Positions 34,272 to 43,415 of a DNA stretch of 64,000 bases are shown piece after piece. A model generated the notes under the pieces. It ran no database searches and was not told the origin of the DNA. It worked only from the letters and a program-made list of their open reading frames with translations. How positions within the stretch are numbered: position 1 is the first letter of the stretch; every line of letters begins with the position of its first letter. The position numbers and the translations under genes are program-made. The stretch comes from Pseudomonas moraviensis (GTDB taxonomy: Bacteria > Pseudomonadota > Gammaproteobacteria > Pseudomonadales > Pseudomonadaceae). The stretch spans positions 2,170,001 to 2,234,000 of the forward strand of contig NZ_LT629788.1 in the NCBI RefSeq assembly GCF_900105805.1. The letters run 5' to 3'.

Positions 34272-34372
34272 GGGGATTTGGGTTGGCAGATAAATCTGTG
34301 GGGCTGGCACCCGCCGGAATTTTTCCCTACGGTGTCTACCTGTTCTCTCCCAGCATCGACGAGGTCCGTTTC

Positions 34373-35212
34373 ATGAGCAATGCGTCTTACGTTCCGCCCA
34401 AGGTCTGGAAACAAGAAGCGCCTTCCGGCGGCCACTTCGCCAGCATCAACCGCCCGATCGCCGGGCCGACCCATGACAAAGAGCTGCCGGTCGGCAAGCA
34501 TCCTTTGCAGCTGTATTCGCTGGCCACGCCCAACGGCGTCAAAGTCACCATCCTGCTCGAAGAGTTGCTCGCGCTCGGGCACAGCGAGGCCGAGTACGAC
34601 GCGTGGCTGATCCGGATTGGCGAAGGCGATCAGTTCTCCAGCGGTTTTGTCGAAATCAACCCGAACTCGAAGATTCCGGCGCTGCTGGATCGCAGTGTCG
34701 AGCCGCCGATCCGGGTGTTCGAGTCCGGCTCGATCCTGCTGTATCTCGCGGAAAAGTTCGGTGCCTTCCTGCCCAAGGATCCGGCCGGTCGTACCGAAAC
34801 CCTCAACTGGCTGTTCTGGCAAATGGGCTCGGCGCCGTACCTGGGCGGTGGCTTCGGGCATTTCTACGCTTACGCGCCAGAGAAGCTCGAATACCCGATC
34901 AATCGCTTCACCATGGAAGCCAAACGGCAGCTGGATGTGCTCAACCGCCGTCTCGCCGACAACGCCTATCTGGCCGGTGACGACTACACCATCGCCGACA
35001 TCGCCGTATGGCCGTGGTACGGGCAACTGGTGCGCAACAACGTCTACTCAGCGGCGGAGTTCCTCGCTGCCCATGAGTACACCCATGTACAGCGCTGGGC
35101 GGAAGACATCGCCAAGCGCCCGGCGGTCGTACGTGGACAACGGGTGAACCGCACGTGGGGTGATGAAGACAGTCAGGTGCCGGAGCGGCATGGGGCGAAG
35201 GATCTGGACTGA
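34373..35212 (+). CDS. yghU: Glutathione-dependent disulfide-bond oxidoreductase, YghU-like
   Basis: The start at 34373 (MSNASYVPPKVW) is set by GAGG eight bases upstream. The 279-residue GST-fold protein shows YghU landmarks: FASINRPIAGPTHDKELPVGKHPLQLYSLATPNGVKVTILLEEL, EINPNSKIPALLD, ESGSILLYLAEKFG and YTIADIAVWPWYG. YghU binds two glutathiones and reduces disulfides; it lacks a catalytic Cys at the usual GST-omega site, as is known for that group. It is flanked by two REPINs and seems to be a single-gene unit. Confidence 0.92.
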   Translation: MSNASYVPPKVWKQEAPSGGHFASINRPIAGPTHDKELPVGKHPLQLYSLATPNGVKVTILLEELLALGHSEAEYDAWLIRIGEGDQFSSGFVEINPNSKIPALLDRSVEPPIRVFESGSILLYLAEKFGAFLPKDPAGRTETLNWLFWQMGSAPYLGGGFGHFYAYAPEKLEYPINRFTMEAKRQLDVLNRRLADNAYLAGDDYTIADIAVWPWYGQLVRNNVYSAAEFLAAHEYTHVQRWAEDIAKRPAVVRGQRVNRTWGDEDSQVPERHGAKDLD

Positions 35213-35234
35213 TTCCAAAAAAACTGCATAACCC

Positions 35235-35324
35235 TGTGGGAGCGAGCCTGCTCGCGAAAGCGGAGTGTCAGACAACGCATCTGTTGATTGATACACCGCC
35301 TTCGCGAGCAGGCTCGCTCCCACA
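35235..35324. repeat. REP inverted pair (REPIN)
   Basis: TGTGGGAGCGAGCCTGCTCG and the inverted CGAGCAGGCTCGCTCCCACA bracket a 50-base spacer downstream of the YghU-like gene. The rest of this gap up to 35481 holds the iron-receptor promoter. Confidence 0.9.
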
Positions 35325-35415
35325 TTTGTTTGCGGAAGCGATCAAATCCAATTGTGAAAAAATCATTAACTAACTGAACCGTACGGGTTTATTCCTCCGG
35401 AAACCTCCTACATAC

Positions 35416-35433
35416 TAATGCGAATAATTCTTA
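35416..35433 (+). promoter_or_regulatory. Fur-like box before the TonB receptor
   Basis: TAATGCGAATAATTCTTA resembles known Pseudomonas Fur sites (a GATAAT-type array, typically seen as TGCGAATAATTCTTA). It lies about 50 bases before the receptor start, a usual spacing for iron-repressed receptors. Confidence 0.7.
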
Positions 35434-35481
35434 CATGCACTCGCATCAGTTTCGTTTGGGTCATCTTGGGGAAGCAGATAG

Positions 35482-37650
35482 ATGTCGTTTCACACCATCC
35501 ACCGCCGTTCGAACCTTTCACCTAACCTCCTCGCAATCGCCATCGGCATGGTCAGCATCGCACCTGCCCTCGCCGAAGAAGCCGCCTCCACCGTGCCAGC
35601 CAATGGCCCGCTGGAACTGCAAGCGACCGAAATCGGCGCCACGCAGATGAGCAGCACCACCGAAGACACACAGTCCTACACCACCGGTCCGATGCAGACG
35701 GCGACCAAGCTGTCGCTGACCATGCGTGAAACGCCGCAGGCGGTGACGGTGATCACTCGCCAGCGCATGGACGACCAGAACATGACCAGCGTCAACGACG
35801 TGGTGCGTGGCACGCCGGGGCTGTTCCTCAGCGAGGCCAGCGGCCCGGGTCGGCAGACTTACAAGGCGCGCGGTTTCGACATCGACAACATCATGTACGA
35901 CGGCCTGCCCAGCTCGTATTCGCCGTTCACCCTGGCGGTGCAGCCGAACCTGGCGATGTTCGACCGGGTGGAAATCGTCCGTGGTGCGACGGGTCTGGTC
36001 ACCGGTGCCGGCAACCCGTCGGCAGCGATCAACATGGTGCGCAAGCGTCCTACCGCCGATCAGCGCGTGACCCTCACTGGCGCCGCCGGCAGCTGGGATG
36101 ACTACCGTGGCGAAGTCGATGCCTCCAGCCCGCTGAACGAAAGCGGCACGCTGCGTGGCCGTGTGGTGACGTCGTATCAGGGCGCCGACAGTTTCCGCGA
36201 CAAGGAAGAAAACGATCACGGGCTGTTCTATGCCATCGGTGAAGCGGACCTGAGCGACAGCACCACCGCGACCCTCGGCTTCTCGCGGCAGAACGACCAG
36301 ACCAACTATTTCTGGGGTGGCCTGCCGATCGGTGAAAACGGTCATCACCTCGACTTGCCCCGCTCCACTTACCCGGGCACCGATTGGGAAAACCGCAAGC
36401 TGCAGGTCGACACCGTGTTCGGTGAAGTCGAACACCGGTTCGACAACGACTGGAAACTGCACCTCGGCGGTTCGACTTCAACGCTCGAGGGCGAATTCTC
36501 CGGCACATACCTGTCGCGCTACGACGGCCCGCTGGAAACCACCGCCTACCAATCGCACCACACCGACAAGCAACGCGCGTTCGACGGTTTTGCCAGCGGC
36601 CCGTTCGAAGCGTTCGGCCGTACACATGAGTTAGTGGTCGGCGCGAGCAATCGTGTCTACGACGCCACCACCAAGGAATACTCGCCCTACGACACAGGCC
36701 TGCCGATCGGCGCGCCCAAGCCTGACTTCGTGCGCAGCGGCAAGTCGCGCAACGTCACCACCCAGGACGCGGTTTACCTGACTACGCGCTTGAGCCTGGC
36801 CGATCCGCTGACGCTGATCCTCGGCAGTCGTCTGGACTGGTATGACTACGACGATCGCTCGGCCGATGGCGACTTCAAGGTCACCCGCAACCTGACCCGT
36901 TATGCGGGCCTGATCTACAAGCTCGACGACCATCACTCGGTCTACGCCAGCTACACCGACATCTTCACCCCGCAAACCCAGAAAGACCTCGGCGGCAAAG
37001 TGCTTGAGCCGATCGTCGGTGAAAACTACGAAGTCGGCATCAAGGGCGAATATTTCGACGGCGCTCTGAACGGCAGCGTGGCGGTGTTCCAGATGGACCA
37101 GACCAACCGCGCCACCCAGGCGGCGACCCAGCTCGGCTGCCCGGAACTGACCTGCTACGAAACCTCCGGCAAGGTTCGCGCCCAGGGCGTGGACATGGAA
37201 CTGCAAGGTGCGCTGACCGAGCAATGGCAAGTCGGCGCCGGCTACACCTATACCCGCGCCCACTACATCAAGGACGAAAACCCGGCGAACAACAACCAGA
37301 AGTTCGACACCGACATGCCCGAGCACCTGTTCAAGGTCTCCACCGTGTACCGCTTCAAAGGCCCGCTGGAAAAACTGCGGGTGGGCGGCAACGTCTACTG
37401 GCAGAGCCGCATGTACAACGATATCGCCCTGGCCAACGGCAGCAGCTATCGCCTGGAACAGGGTGGCTACGCGGTCACCGATCTGATGGCCGGCTACGAG
37501 GTCAACAAACACCTCGACCTGCAGGTCAACGCCAACAACATCTTCGATCGCAAGTACTACTCGTCCATCGGTACTGACGTGACGTGGGGCTCGACCGACA
37601 ACTACGGCACGCCGCGCAGCTACATGATGACGGCCAAGTACAAGTTCTGA
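35482..37650 (+). CDS. TonB-dependent ferric-siderophore receptor
   Basis: The 722-residue outer-membrane protein has a signal peptide (about 1-31, ending APALA), a plug domain (MRETPQAVTVITRQRMDDQNMTSVNDVVRGTPG, FDRVEIVRGATGLVTGAGNPSAAINMVRKRP) and a 22-strand barrel ending YMMTAKYKF with terminal Phe. There is no long N-terminal signalling extension typical of FpvA/FecA, so it should not drive an anti-sigma pathway. It resembles the FhuE/FpvB-like group of hydroxamate or pyoverdine receptors. The upstream Fur-like box suggests iron repression; the siderophore itself is not identifiable. Confidence 0.92.
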   Translation: MSFHTIHRRSNLSPNLLAIAIGMVSIAPALAEEAASTVPANGPLELQATEIGATQMSSTTEDTQSYTTGPMQTATKLSLTMRETPQAVTVITRQRMDDQNMTSVNDVVRGTPGLFLSEASGPGRQTYKARGFDIDNIMYDGLPSSYSPFTLAVQPNLAMFDRVEIVRGATGLVTGAGNPSAAINMVRKRPTADQRVTLTGAAGSWDDYRGEVDASSPLNESGTLRGRVVTSYQGADSFRDKEENDHGLFYAIGEADLSDSTTATLGFSRQNDQTNYFWGGLPIGENGHHLDLPRSTYPGTDWENRKLQVDTVFGEVEHRFDNDWKLHLGGSTSTLEGEFSGTYLSRYDGPLETTAYQSHHTDKQRAFDGFASGPFEAFGRTHELVVGASNRVYDATTKEYSPYDTGLPIGAPKPDFVRSGKSRNVTTQDAVYLTTRLSLADPLTLILGSRLDWYDYDDRSADGDFKVTRNLTRYAGLIYKLDDHHSVYASYTDIFTPQTQKDLGGKVLEPIVGENYEVGIKGEYFDGALNGSVAVFQMDQTNRATQAATQLGCPELTCYETSGKVRAQGVDMELQGALTEQWQVGAGYTYTRAHYIKDENPANNNQKFDTDMPEHLFKVSTVYRFKGPLEKLRVGGNVYWQSRMYNDIALANGSSYRLEQGGYAVTDLMAGYEVNKHLDLQVNANNIFDRKYYSSIGTDVTWGSTDNYGTPRSYMMTAKYKF

Positions 37651-37677
37651 GTCGACAGGCTCAGCACGCAGCCGACA

Positions 37678-37709
37678 GGCGCCGGGAGTTTTCCCGGCGC
37701 CCTTTTTTG
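37678..37709 (+). terminator. Rho-independent terminator after the TonB receptor
   Basis: GGCGCCGGGA and TCCCGGCGCC form a 10-base GC-rich stem with a short GTTT-type loop, followed by CTTTTTT. It separates the receptor from the next kinase gene. Confidence 0.93.
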
Positions 37710-37775
37710 CACGTTCATTAGGCATGGCCGGCAATAACCGATAGTCTCTGGCGACACTTTCGCGAAGCGCCGGCC

Positions 37776-38969
37776 ATGCCCCAGACAGATTTCTCTTCCG
37801 ACCTCCAAGCCATCGGCAGCATTGACGCTGTGCCGGTGATCCTGAGCATGGTCAAGCATACGACCGGCATGCGCTTCGCCGCTGTAGCGCGGGTCACCGA
37901 GAGCAAGTGGATCGCTTGCGCCGTGGATGACTCGATAGACTTCGGCCTGTTGCCCGGCGGCGAACTGGTACTGGAATCGACGATTTGTCATGAGATCCGT
38001 CAGCACCATCAGCCGGTGATCTTCGGCCATGCCAGCCAGCACCCGGTTTTCTCCACGCACCACACGCCGAAAACCTATGGTCTGGAAAGCTACATTTCGA
38101 TTCCTATCATCAAGGCCAATGGCGAGTTTTTTGGCACACTCTGCGCCATTGATTCGGTTCCGGCGAACCTCGACGACCCGGCCATCGAAAAGACCCTTAC
38201 CCTCTTCGCCCAACTGATCGCCATGAGCCTGGATACCCAAGGTCATCTGCACGCGACCAGAACCGCCCTGGCCGATGCCAACGAGATGGGCCGTCTGCGC
38301 GAGCAATTCATTGCGGTGCTGGGCCACGATTTGCGCACGCCACTGAGCGCCATTCGCATGAGTGCCGACCTGCTCGAAAGCAAGGCCGAGGACAAGCGCT
38401 CGCGCACGCTGCTGTCGGCGATCCGCACCAGCTCGGTACGCATGGGCGTGTTGATCGAAAACATTCTCGACTTCGCTCGGGGCCGGCTCGGCAGCGGAAT
38501 TCCGGTGCAGCGCAAACTGGTCGATGACTTGCAGCAAACGCTGCGCCAGACCCTGGACGAGATCCAGGTGGCGTACCCGCAGGCGCAGTTCATTGATTCG
38601 CTTGAAGTGCCGACCGGGGTCTATTGCGACCCGCTGCGCATCAGCCAGCTGTTGTCGAACCTGCTGGGCAACGCCGTGACCCATGGCTCCACGGCCGAGC
38701 CGATCGTGCTCAAGGCGTATGCCGAGGGCGACGAGATGGTCATTTCCCTGACCAACCAGGGCGCGCCGATTCCGCCGGCGCTGATGCCGCTGCTGTTCGA
38801 ACCGTTCTCGCGTTCCGAAGCGGGTCAGCGCAACGAAGGGCTGGGGCTGGGCTTGTACATTGCCGGGCAAATTGCCAATGCGCACAACGGCACTTTGACC
38901 GTCACCTCCGACAGCAAAGCAGGCACCTGTTTCGTCGCGCGCTTCCCTGCGCGCTTCAAGTGGGTCTGA
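37776..38969 (+). CDS. GAF-domain sensor histidine kinase
   Basis: The 397-residue soluble kinase has a GAF domain (about 15-155, GMRFAAVARVTESKWIACAV, YISIPIIKANGEFFGTLCAID), HisKA with His184 in LGHDLRTPLSAI and a HATPase domain (LLSNLLGNAVTHG, GLGLGLYIAGQIANAHNG). The G1 box (SLTNQGAPIPPALM) is degenerate compared with DxGxG, as seen in some phytochrome-like and bathy-type kinases. No response regulator is adjacent. The GAF ligand is unknown. It follows the receptor terminator, so it probably has its own promoter. Confidence 0.88.
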   Translation: MPQTDFSSDLQAIGSIDAVPVILSMVKHTTGMRFAAVARVTESKWIACAVDDSIDFGLLPGGELVLESTICHEIRQHHQPVIFGHASQHPVFSTHHTPKTYGLESYISIPIIKANGEFFGTLCAIDSVPANLDDPAIEKTLTLFAQLIAMSLDTQGHLHATRTALADANEMGRLREQFIAVLGHDLRTPLSAIRMSADLLESKAEDKRSRTLLSAIRTSSVRMGVLIENILDFARGRLGSGIPVQRKLVDDLQQTLRQTLDEIQVAYPQAQFIDSLEVPTGVYCDPLRISQLLSNLLGNAVTHGSTAEPIVLKAYAEGDEMVISLTNQGAPIPPALMPLLFEPFSRSEAGQRNEGLGLGLYIAGQIANAHNGTLTVTSDSKAGTCFVARFPARFKWV

Positions 38970-38977
38970 GCGCCGCT

Positions 38978-39910
38978 CTAAGTGTTCAATGGTGTCTGCG
39001 GCGTGTCCGGGTTGAGCTGGCGCCGACGGAACTGCCCCGGCGGCTGGCCATGAATCTGGCGAAAACGTCGGGAGAAATAGGCCTCGTCGGCGAACCCGCA
39101 CAAGCGCGCCACCTCGCCCACCGAGCGCGTGCTGTTGAGCAAAAAATTGCGCGCTGCGTGCATGCGCCGCTCCAGCACCAGCTCGGTGAACGTCTTGCCG
39201 ATCTCCTTGCGCAGCCAGTGCGTCAGGTAGGTCGGTGACAGATAGGTCGCAGCGGCGACTTTGATCAGGTTGAGATCAGGATCGGCGATGTTCTTCCGCA
39301 AATATTCGAACATCCGGCTCAGGGCGTCGCGACGGCTGTTCTCGGCGGCATTCTCTTCCGCCAGACGCTTGAGCGGTTCGGCATAGAGAAAACACACGCT
39401 GCCAATCATCTGCAGCAACAGCCCCTTGAGCATTTCCCGCGTGCCGAACTGACGGTTCTCATCGAGTGCACGCATCTGCTCGATCAGGCCGCAGACCTGA
39501 GCGAAATCCTCATCGCCCAGAATGAAATCCAGATGCTCCTGAAAGCGGAACGGCGACAGCTCCGGCGCCAGCAGGATCGACACTTCTTCCAGATCCATCG
39601 GGTCGCATTGCAAATGCGGCAAGAGGAACGTCTGGGAAAAGTTGATGACGATGAAATTGCTGTCCTCGGGATGCGGAATTACATGCACGCGATGGGGCAG
39701 GATGAACGCCAGGGTGTTGCGCGGGAACGGCCGCTGCACGCTGCCGATGTGCTGCACGGTGTCGCCACCGAGGTTGATCTGGATCTGGAAGTACTCGTGC
39801 CGGTGAGGCGCGGTTTCAGCGCGCCGACCCTTTTTGTCGCGAATGTAGAAATCGGTCAATTCGCTGCGCTGCTGCATGACGTAGGTCGGAATACGGCTGG
39901 GTGAAGACAT
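38978..39910 (-). CDS. AraC-family transcription regulator
   Basis: The 310-residue protein has an N-terminal cupin-like sensing domain (about 20-130, HRHEYFQIQINLGGDT, IPHPEDSNFIVINFSQTF) and a C-terminal AraC double helix-turn-helix (about 205-300, LNLIKVAAATYLSPTYLTHWLRKEIGKTFTELV and SVGEVARLCGFADEAYFSRRFRQIHGQPP). AraC proteins of this kind sense sugars or organic acids. It diverges from the MFS/FAH/SDR/dehydrogenase operon across 540 bases, so it is the best candidate activator of that operon. Its ribosome site is GAGG. Confidence 0.9.
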   Translation of the reverse strand: MSSPSRIPTYVMQQRSELTDFYIRDKKGRRAETAPHRHEYFQIQINLGGDTVQHIGSVQRPFPRNTLAFILPHRVHVIPHPEDSNFIVINFSQTFLLPHLQCDPMDLEEVSILLAPELSPFRFQEHLDFILGDEDFAQVCGLIEQMRALDENRQFGTREMLKGLLLQMIGSVCFLYAEPLKRLAEENAAENSRRDALSRMFEYLRKNIADPDLNLIKVAAATYLSPTYLTHWLRKEIGKTFTELVLERRMHAARNFLLNSTRSVGEVARLCGFADEAYFSRRFRQIHGQPPGQFRRRQLNPDTPQTPLNT

Positions 39911-40450
39911 GGGCGTGAGGTCCTCCGGGCAGTGAGGTGGCGCCTGTCATCTTGCAGGGTTGAGCGGTCAGCGGCAATGAGTCATACGATGACAATGGCT
40001 TTTATGAGACAAGCCTCGCGACGCACCTGTCCAAAAACTGAATTGCTATCAAAATTCTTATAACCGTTATTAGTCAGGCGCTTAAGATGACTACGTGATC
40101 CTTTTTATCAAGACAAATCGTATTTATCTTTTTGGACAGGTTCGCCCAATCCCCATTTTTGAAGAAAAAACGTTCTAACCCGCCGGTTGATTTAGAACCG
40201 TTGTACGACCACTGTAATGACAACGCAGCCCAACCTCTTTCAAAAACAATCAAAGGTGCGCACGTCATGATCCTGCTGTTCCCCCTCGCCGCCCCGCCCG
40301 ACCTCCCCTTCAAGTCAATCGCAGAAAGACGTTCCTGAACGTCTGAAACCCGCGCTGCAAGCCGTTCGATCGCCTTGCCCCACACGTTGCGGGCAACGGC
40401 GTCGGCTGCTCGAAAAATCTCGACTCTTCTAACAATAACGAGGTCTCCGC
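39911..40450. other. Long AT-rich divergent regulatory region before the sugar-acid operon
   Basis: This 540-base stretch has no convincing gene: a possible 68-codon frame at 40132-40338 has no ribosome site. Bases about 40020-40150 are AT-rich for this genome. A TTGCTA motif with a downstream AT stretch near 40045 could be a promoter. An 18-base palindrome lies at 40327-40344. The length and palindrome fit AraC control of the operon. Confidence 0.55.
40327..40344. promoter_or_regulatory. 18-bp palindrome before the MFS gene
   Basis: AGACGTTCCTGAACGTCT has perfect 8-base arms around CT, about 105 bases before the MFS start. AraC proteins usually bind direct repeats, so this may belong to another regulator or an RNA hairpin. 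Confidence 0.6.
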
Positions 40451-41800
40451 ATGTCCAACTCCCACTCTTCCAGTGCCACGGTGCCGCCGGTGATTGACGG
40501 CGCACGCGATGCCGTCTCGTCGCAGCGCCTGCCCACCCGGCGGCGCTGGTTCATGCTTTCGCTGCTGCTGATTGCGACGATCATCAATTACATCGACCGG
40601 GTGAACATCTCGATTGCCGCGCCGTTCATGGCCAAGGACCTGGGCCTGGACAAGATCGAAATGGGCCTGATCTTTTCCGCCTTCGCCTGGACCTATGCCT
40701 TGGCACTGGTGCCGGCCGGGTTCATCGCCGACCGGTTTGGTTCGCGCTTCACCTACGGCGTATCGCTGATCAGTTGGTCGACCGTCACCGTTTGCCAAGG
40801 CTTCGCCACCGGTTTTGCTTCGCTGTTCGGCCTGCGTCTGGCGGTCGGCGCCATGGAAGCCCCGGCCTTCCCGGCCAACAGCCGCGCCGTAACGGTGTGG
40901 TTTCCGGCGCGGGAACGCGGGCTGGCCAGCAGCATCTACGTGTGCGGCCAGTACCTCGGCACGGCGCTGTTCACCGGCGCGCTGCTGTGGCTGGCGACCA
41001 CCTTCGACTGGCGCCACGTGTTCTACAGCACCGGCGCACTCGGCATTGTCTTCGGTGTGCTGTGGCTGTACCTGTATCGCGATCCGCTGAACTGCAAAAA
41101 AGTCAGCCAGGAAGAATTGAAGTACATCGAAACCGGCGGCGGTCTGGTCAAGAGCAGTCAGGAACGCACCCGTTTCAACTGGCGACAGATTGCCGAGTTG
41201 TTCAGCTATCGGCAGATCTGGGCGATCTGCATCGGCAAATTCGCCAGCACCTCGGCGCTGTATTTCTTCCTCACCTGGTTCCCGACTTACCTGATCGAAG
41301 AACGCAAATTGACCATGATCAAGGCCGGGATCTTCGCCGTACTGCCCTTCGTCGGTGCGACGGTGGGAATTCTGCTGGCTGGCATCGTTTCCGACCTGTT
41401 GATCCGTCGCGGCTACTCGATGTCGTTTGCGCGCAAGCTGCCGCTGGTGGTCGGTTCGATGCTGGGCATGTCGATCGTGCTGGTGAATTTCACCGACTCC
41501 AACCTGATCTGCATCGCCGTGCTGACCATCGCCTTCTTCGCCCAAGGCATCGCGTCATCGTCCTGGGCGGCGGTCTCGGAAGTAGCGCCGAAAGAGCTGA
41601 TCGGCCTCACCGGCGGCATCACCAGCCTGGCGGCGAACATCGGCGGCATCGTCACGCCGATCGTGATCGGCGCCATCGTCCACGCCACCGGCACCTTCGC
41701 CTATGCCTTCTGGTTCATCGGCGGCGTGGCGCTGATCGGCACGCTCTCCTACTCGTTGTTGCTCGGACGCCTGTATCGCATCGAACTGAAGGTGCGCTGA
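40451..41800 (+). CDS. MFS transporter of the anion:cation symporter family (sugar-acid type)
   Basis: The 449-residue protein has 12 likely helices and ACS-family landmarks: RRRWFMLSLLLIATIINYIDRVNISIAAPFM, ADRFGSRFTYG, EAPAFPANSRAVTVWFPARERGLASSIYVCGQY and a central loop before WRQIAELFSYRQIW. Close relatives import D-galactonate, D-glucarate or gluconate with protons. A ribosome site with AACGAGG precedes the start. It heads an operon with FAH-family hydrolase, SDR and dehydrogenase genes, so it probably imports the substrate those enzymes degrade. Confidence 0.9.
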   Translation: MSNSHSSSATVPPVIDGARDAVSSQRLPTRRRWFMLSLLLIATIINYIDRVNISIAAPFMAKDLGLDKIEMGLIFSAFAWTYALALVPAGFIADRFGSRFTYGVSLISWSTVTVCQGFATGFASLFGLRLAVGAMEAPAFPANSRAVTVWFPARERGLASSIYVCGQYLGTALFTGALLWLATTFDWRHVFYSTGALGIVFGVLWLYLYRDPLNCKKVSQEELKYIETGGGLVKSSQERTRFNWRQIAELFSYRQIWAICIGKFASTSALYFFLTWFPTYLIEERKLTMIKAGIFAVLPFVGATVGILLAGIVSDLLIRRGYSMSFARKLPLVVGSMLGMSIVLVNFTDSNLICIAVLTIAFFAQGIASSSWAAVSEVAPKELIGLTGGITSLAANIGGIVTPIVIGAIVHATGTFAYAFWFIGGVALIGTLSYSLLLGRLYRIELKVR

Positions 41801-41905
41801 GCGGAAAAACCCGGATTTGTCCAAACGCAGGCGGCTTTCGTCCAACTTCGCCGACGCCAGCCGCCGTACGCTGCCCTTTCAAACAGGATGACCCGCAGGA
41901 TGAAC

Positions 41906-42592
41906 ATGACCGAATACGTCTTTACCCCGGATCTGCCCGTAACCCTGCCGGTACTCGGCAGCGAACAACGATTCCCCGTTGGCCGGGTGTTCTGTGTCGG
42001 CCGCAACTACCCGTGGCCGGACACTCAAGGCCAGTCGCGCCAGCCACCGGTGTTCTTCATGAAACCGGCAAGTTGCGTGGTTGATGCCGTCGGCGACGTG
42101 GCCTTCCCCTCGGTGTGCGAGGACTTCGTTCACGAAATCGAACTGGTCGTCGCTATCGGCGAAGGCGGCGCCAACATTCCTGAAGATCAGGCTCTGGCCT
42201 ACGTCTGGGGCTACGCCGCCGGCCTCGACCTGACTCGCCGCGACGTGCAACGCGCGGCCAAGAGCAACGGCTTGCCGTGGGAAGGCGCCAAGGTGTTCGA
42301 CGGCGCCGCGCCGATGACCGCCGTCGTCCCGGTGAGCCGCTCCGGCCATCCCGAGGGCGAGTTGTGGCTGAACGTCAACGGCGAAGAACGCCAGCGCGAC
42401 AATCTCGACAGCCAGATCTGGTCGGTCAGCGAAGTGATCGCCCGCATCTCGCAATCCGTGGCCCTGCGCGCCGGCGACCTGATCATGACCGGCAGCCCCG
42501 CCGGCGTCGACAGCCTGCAACCGGGCGACGTGATCAGCGCTGGCATCGACGGCATCGGTCAATTGCAAATGCGCGTCGGCCCACGGCCCTGA
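41906..42592 (+). CDS. Fumarylacetoacetate hydrolase (FAH) family enzyme
   Basis: The start at 41906 (MTEYVFTPDLP) has AGGA six bases upstream; ATG 41888 and 41900 are in frame. The 228-residue protein shows FAH motifs: FCVGRNYPWPD, PVFFMKPASCVV, the metal-binding VHEIELVVAIGEG and LDLTRRDVQ, and LIMTGSPAGVDSLQPGDVI. It is close to fumarylpyruvate or diketo-acid hydrolases that cleave C-C bonds to yield pyruvate. Next to an SDR, it could split a 2,4-diketo sugar acid, as in the L-fucose and L-rhamnose diketo-hydrolase routes. The substrate is not proven. Confidence 0.88.
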   Translation: MTEYVFTPDLPVTLPVLGSEQRFPVGRVFCVGRNYPWPDTQGQSRQPPVFFMKPASCVVDAVGDVAFPSVCEDFVHEIELVVAIGEGGANIPEDQALAYVWGYAAGLDLTRRDVQRAAKSNGLPWEGAKVFDGAAPMTAVVPVSRSGHPEGELWLNVNGEERQRDNLDSQIWSVSEVIARISQSVALRAGDLIMTGSPAGVDSLQPGDVISAGIDGIGQLQMRVGPRP

Positions 42593-42625
42593 TCCGGCGA
42601 ATTCTGAGACAAGGAGAACAACAAT

Positions 42626-43384
42626 ATGACCACCCCTTTGAAAGTCGCGCTGGTCACCGGCGCCGGCAGTGGCATCGGCCGCGCCGTGGCGCTGGGCCTG
42701 ATGGCCGATGGATTCACTCTCGTGCTCGCCGGCCGCCGGCCCGAGCCGTTGCAAGCACTGGTCGAACTGGCGCAGAGCCAAGGTCATCAAGCACTCGCGG
42801 TACCCACTGACGTGCGTGATGCGGCCAGTGTCGACGTGCTGTTTGCGACGATTGCCGAGGTCTACGGCCGCCTCGATGTGGTCTTCAACAACGCCGGGGT
42901 CAATGCCCCCGCCGTGCCGCTAGATGAACTGACGTTCGAGCAATGGCGCAACGTGATCGACACCAACCTCAACGGCGTCTTCCTCTGCGCCCGTGGCGCG
43001 TTCGGACTGATGCGCAAACAGCAGCCTCAAGGCGGTCGGATCATCAACAACGGTTCGATTTCCGCACACACACCGCGCCCGTTCAGCAGCGCCTACACCG
43101 CGAGCAAACACGCCGTGCTCGGCCTGACCAAATCCCTGGCACTGGACGGCCGCGAATTCAACATCGCCTGCAGCCAGATCGACATCGGCAATGCCCTGAC
43201 GGAAATGTCGGTGCGCATGACTAAAGGCGTGCGCCAGGCCAACGGCAGCATCGCCGTCGAGCCAATGGTCGACGTCAAACATGTCGCCGATGCGGTGCGC
43301 TACATCGCCGGCCTGCCGCTGTCGGCCAACGTCCTGAACATGACCGTCATGGCCAGCGCCATGCCGTTTGCCGGCCGCGGTTGA
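42626..43384 (+). CDS. Short-chain dehydrogenase/reductase
   Basis: The 252-residue SDR has the NAD(P) motif VTGAGSGIGRAVALGL (about 9-24), NNAGV, the catalytic Ser in NNGSISAH and YxxxK in YTASKHAVLG. Start support is AAGGAG. It is a classical SDR of about 250 aa. With the FAH-family hydrolase upstream it may oxidise a 2-keto-3-deoxy sugar acid to the diketo acid that FAH cleaves. The loop FNIACSQIDIGNALTEMSVRM replaces the usual PG motif. Confidence 0.9.
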   Translation: MTTPLKVALVTGAGSGIGRAVALGLMADGFTLVLAGRRPEPLQALVELAQSQGHQALAVPTDVRDAASVDVLFATIAEVYGRLDVVFNNAGVNAPAVPLDELTFEQWRNVIDTNLNGVFLCARGAFGLMRKQQPQGGRIINNGSISAHTPRPFSSAYTASKHAVLGLTKSLALDGREFNIACSQIDIGNALTEMSVRMTKGVRQANGSIAVEPMVDVKHVADAVRYIAGLPLSANVLNMTVMASAMPFAGRG

Positions 43385-43396
43385 GCCGGCCTTTTT
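43370..43396 (+). terminator. Weak intrinsic terminator between SDR and dehydrogenase genes
   Basis: GCCGGC is repeated 9 bases apart and is self-complementary, so it can pair as a 6-base stem, followed by CTTTTTATT. It spans the SDR stop codon and may reduce transcription into the last gene. Confidence 0.45.
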
Positions 43397-43415
43397 ATTG
43401 CGTAACGAGGTAGCC

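Noticed and set aside
40132..40338. Small 68-codon gene in the AraC/MFS gap
   Set aside because: No ribosome site and unusual composition for this genome; the AT-rich region is better explained as regulatory DNA.
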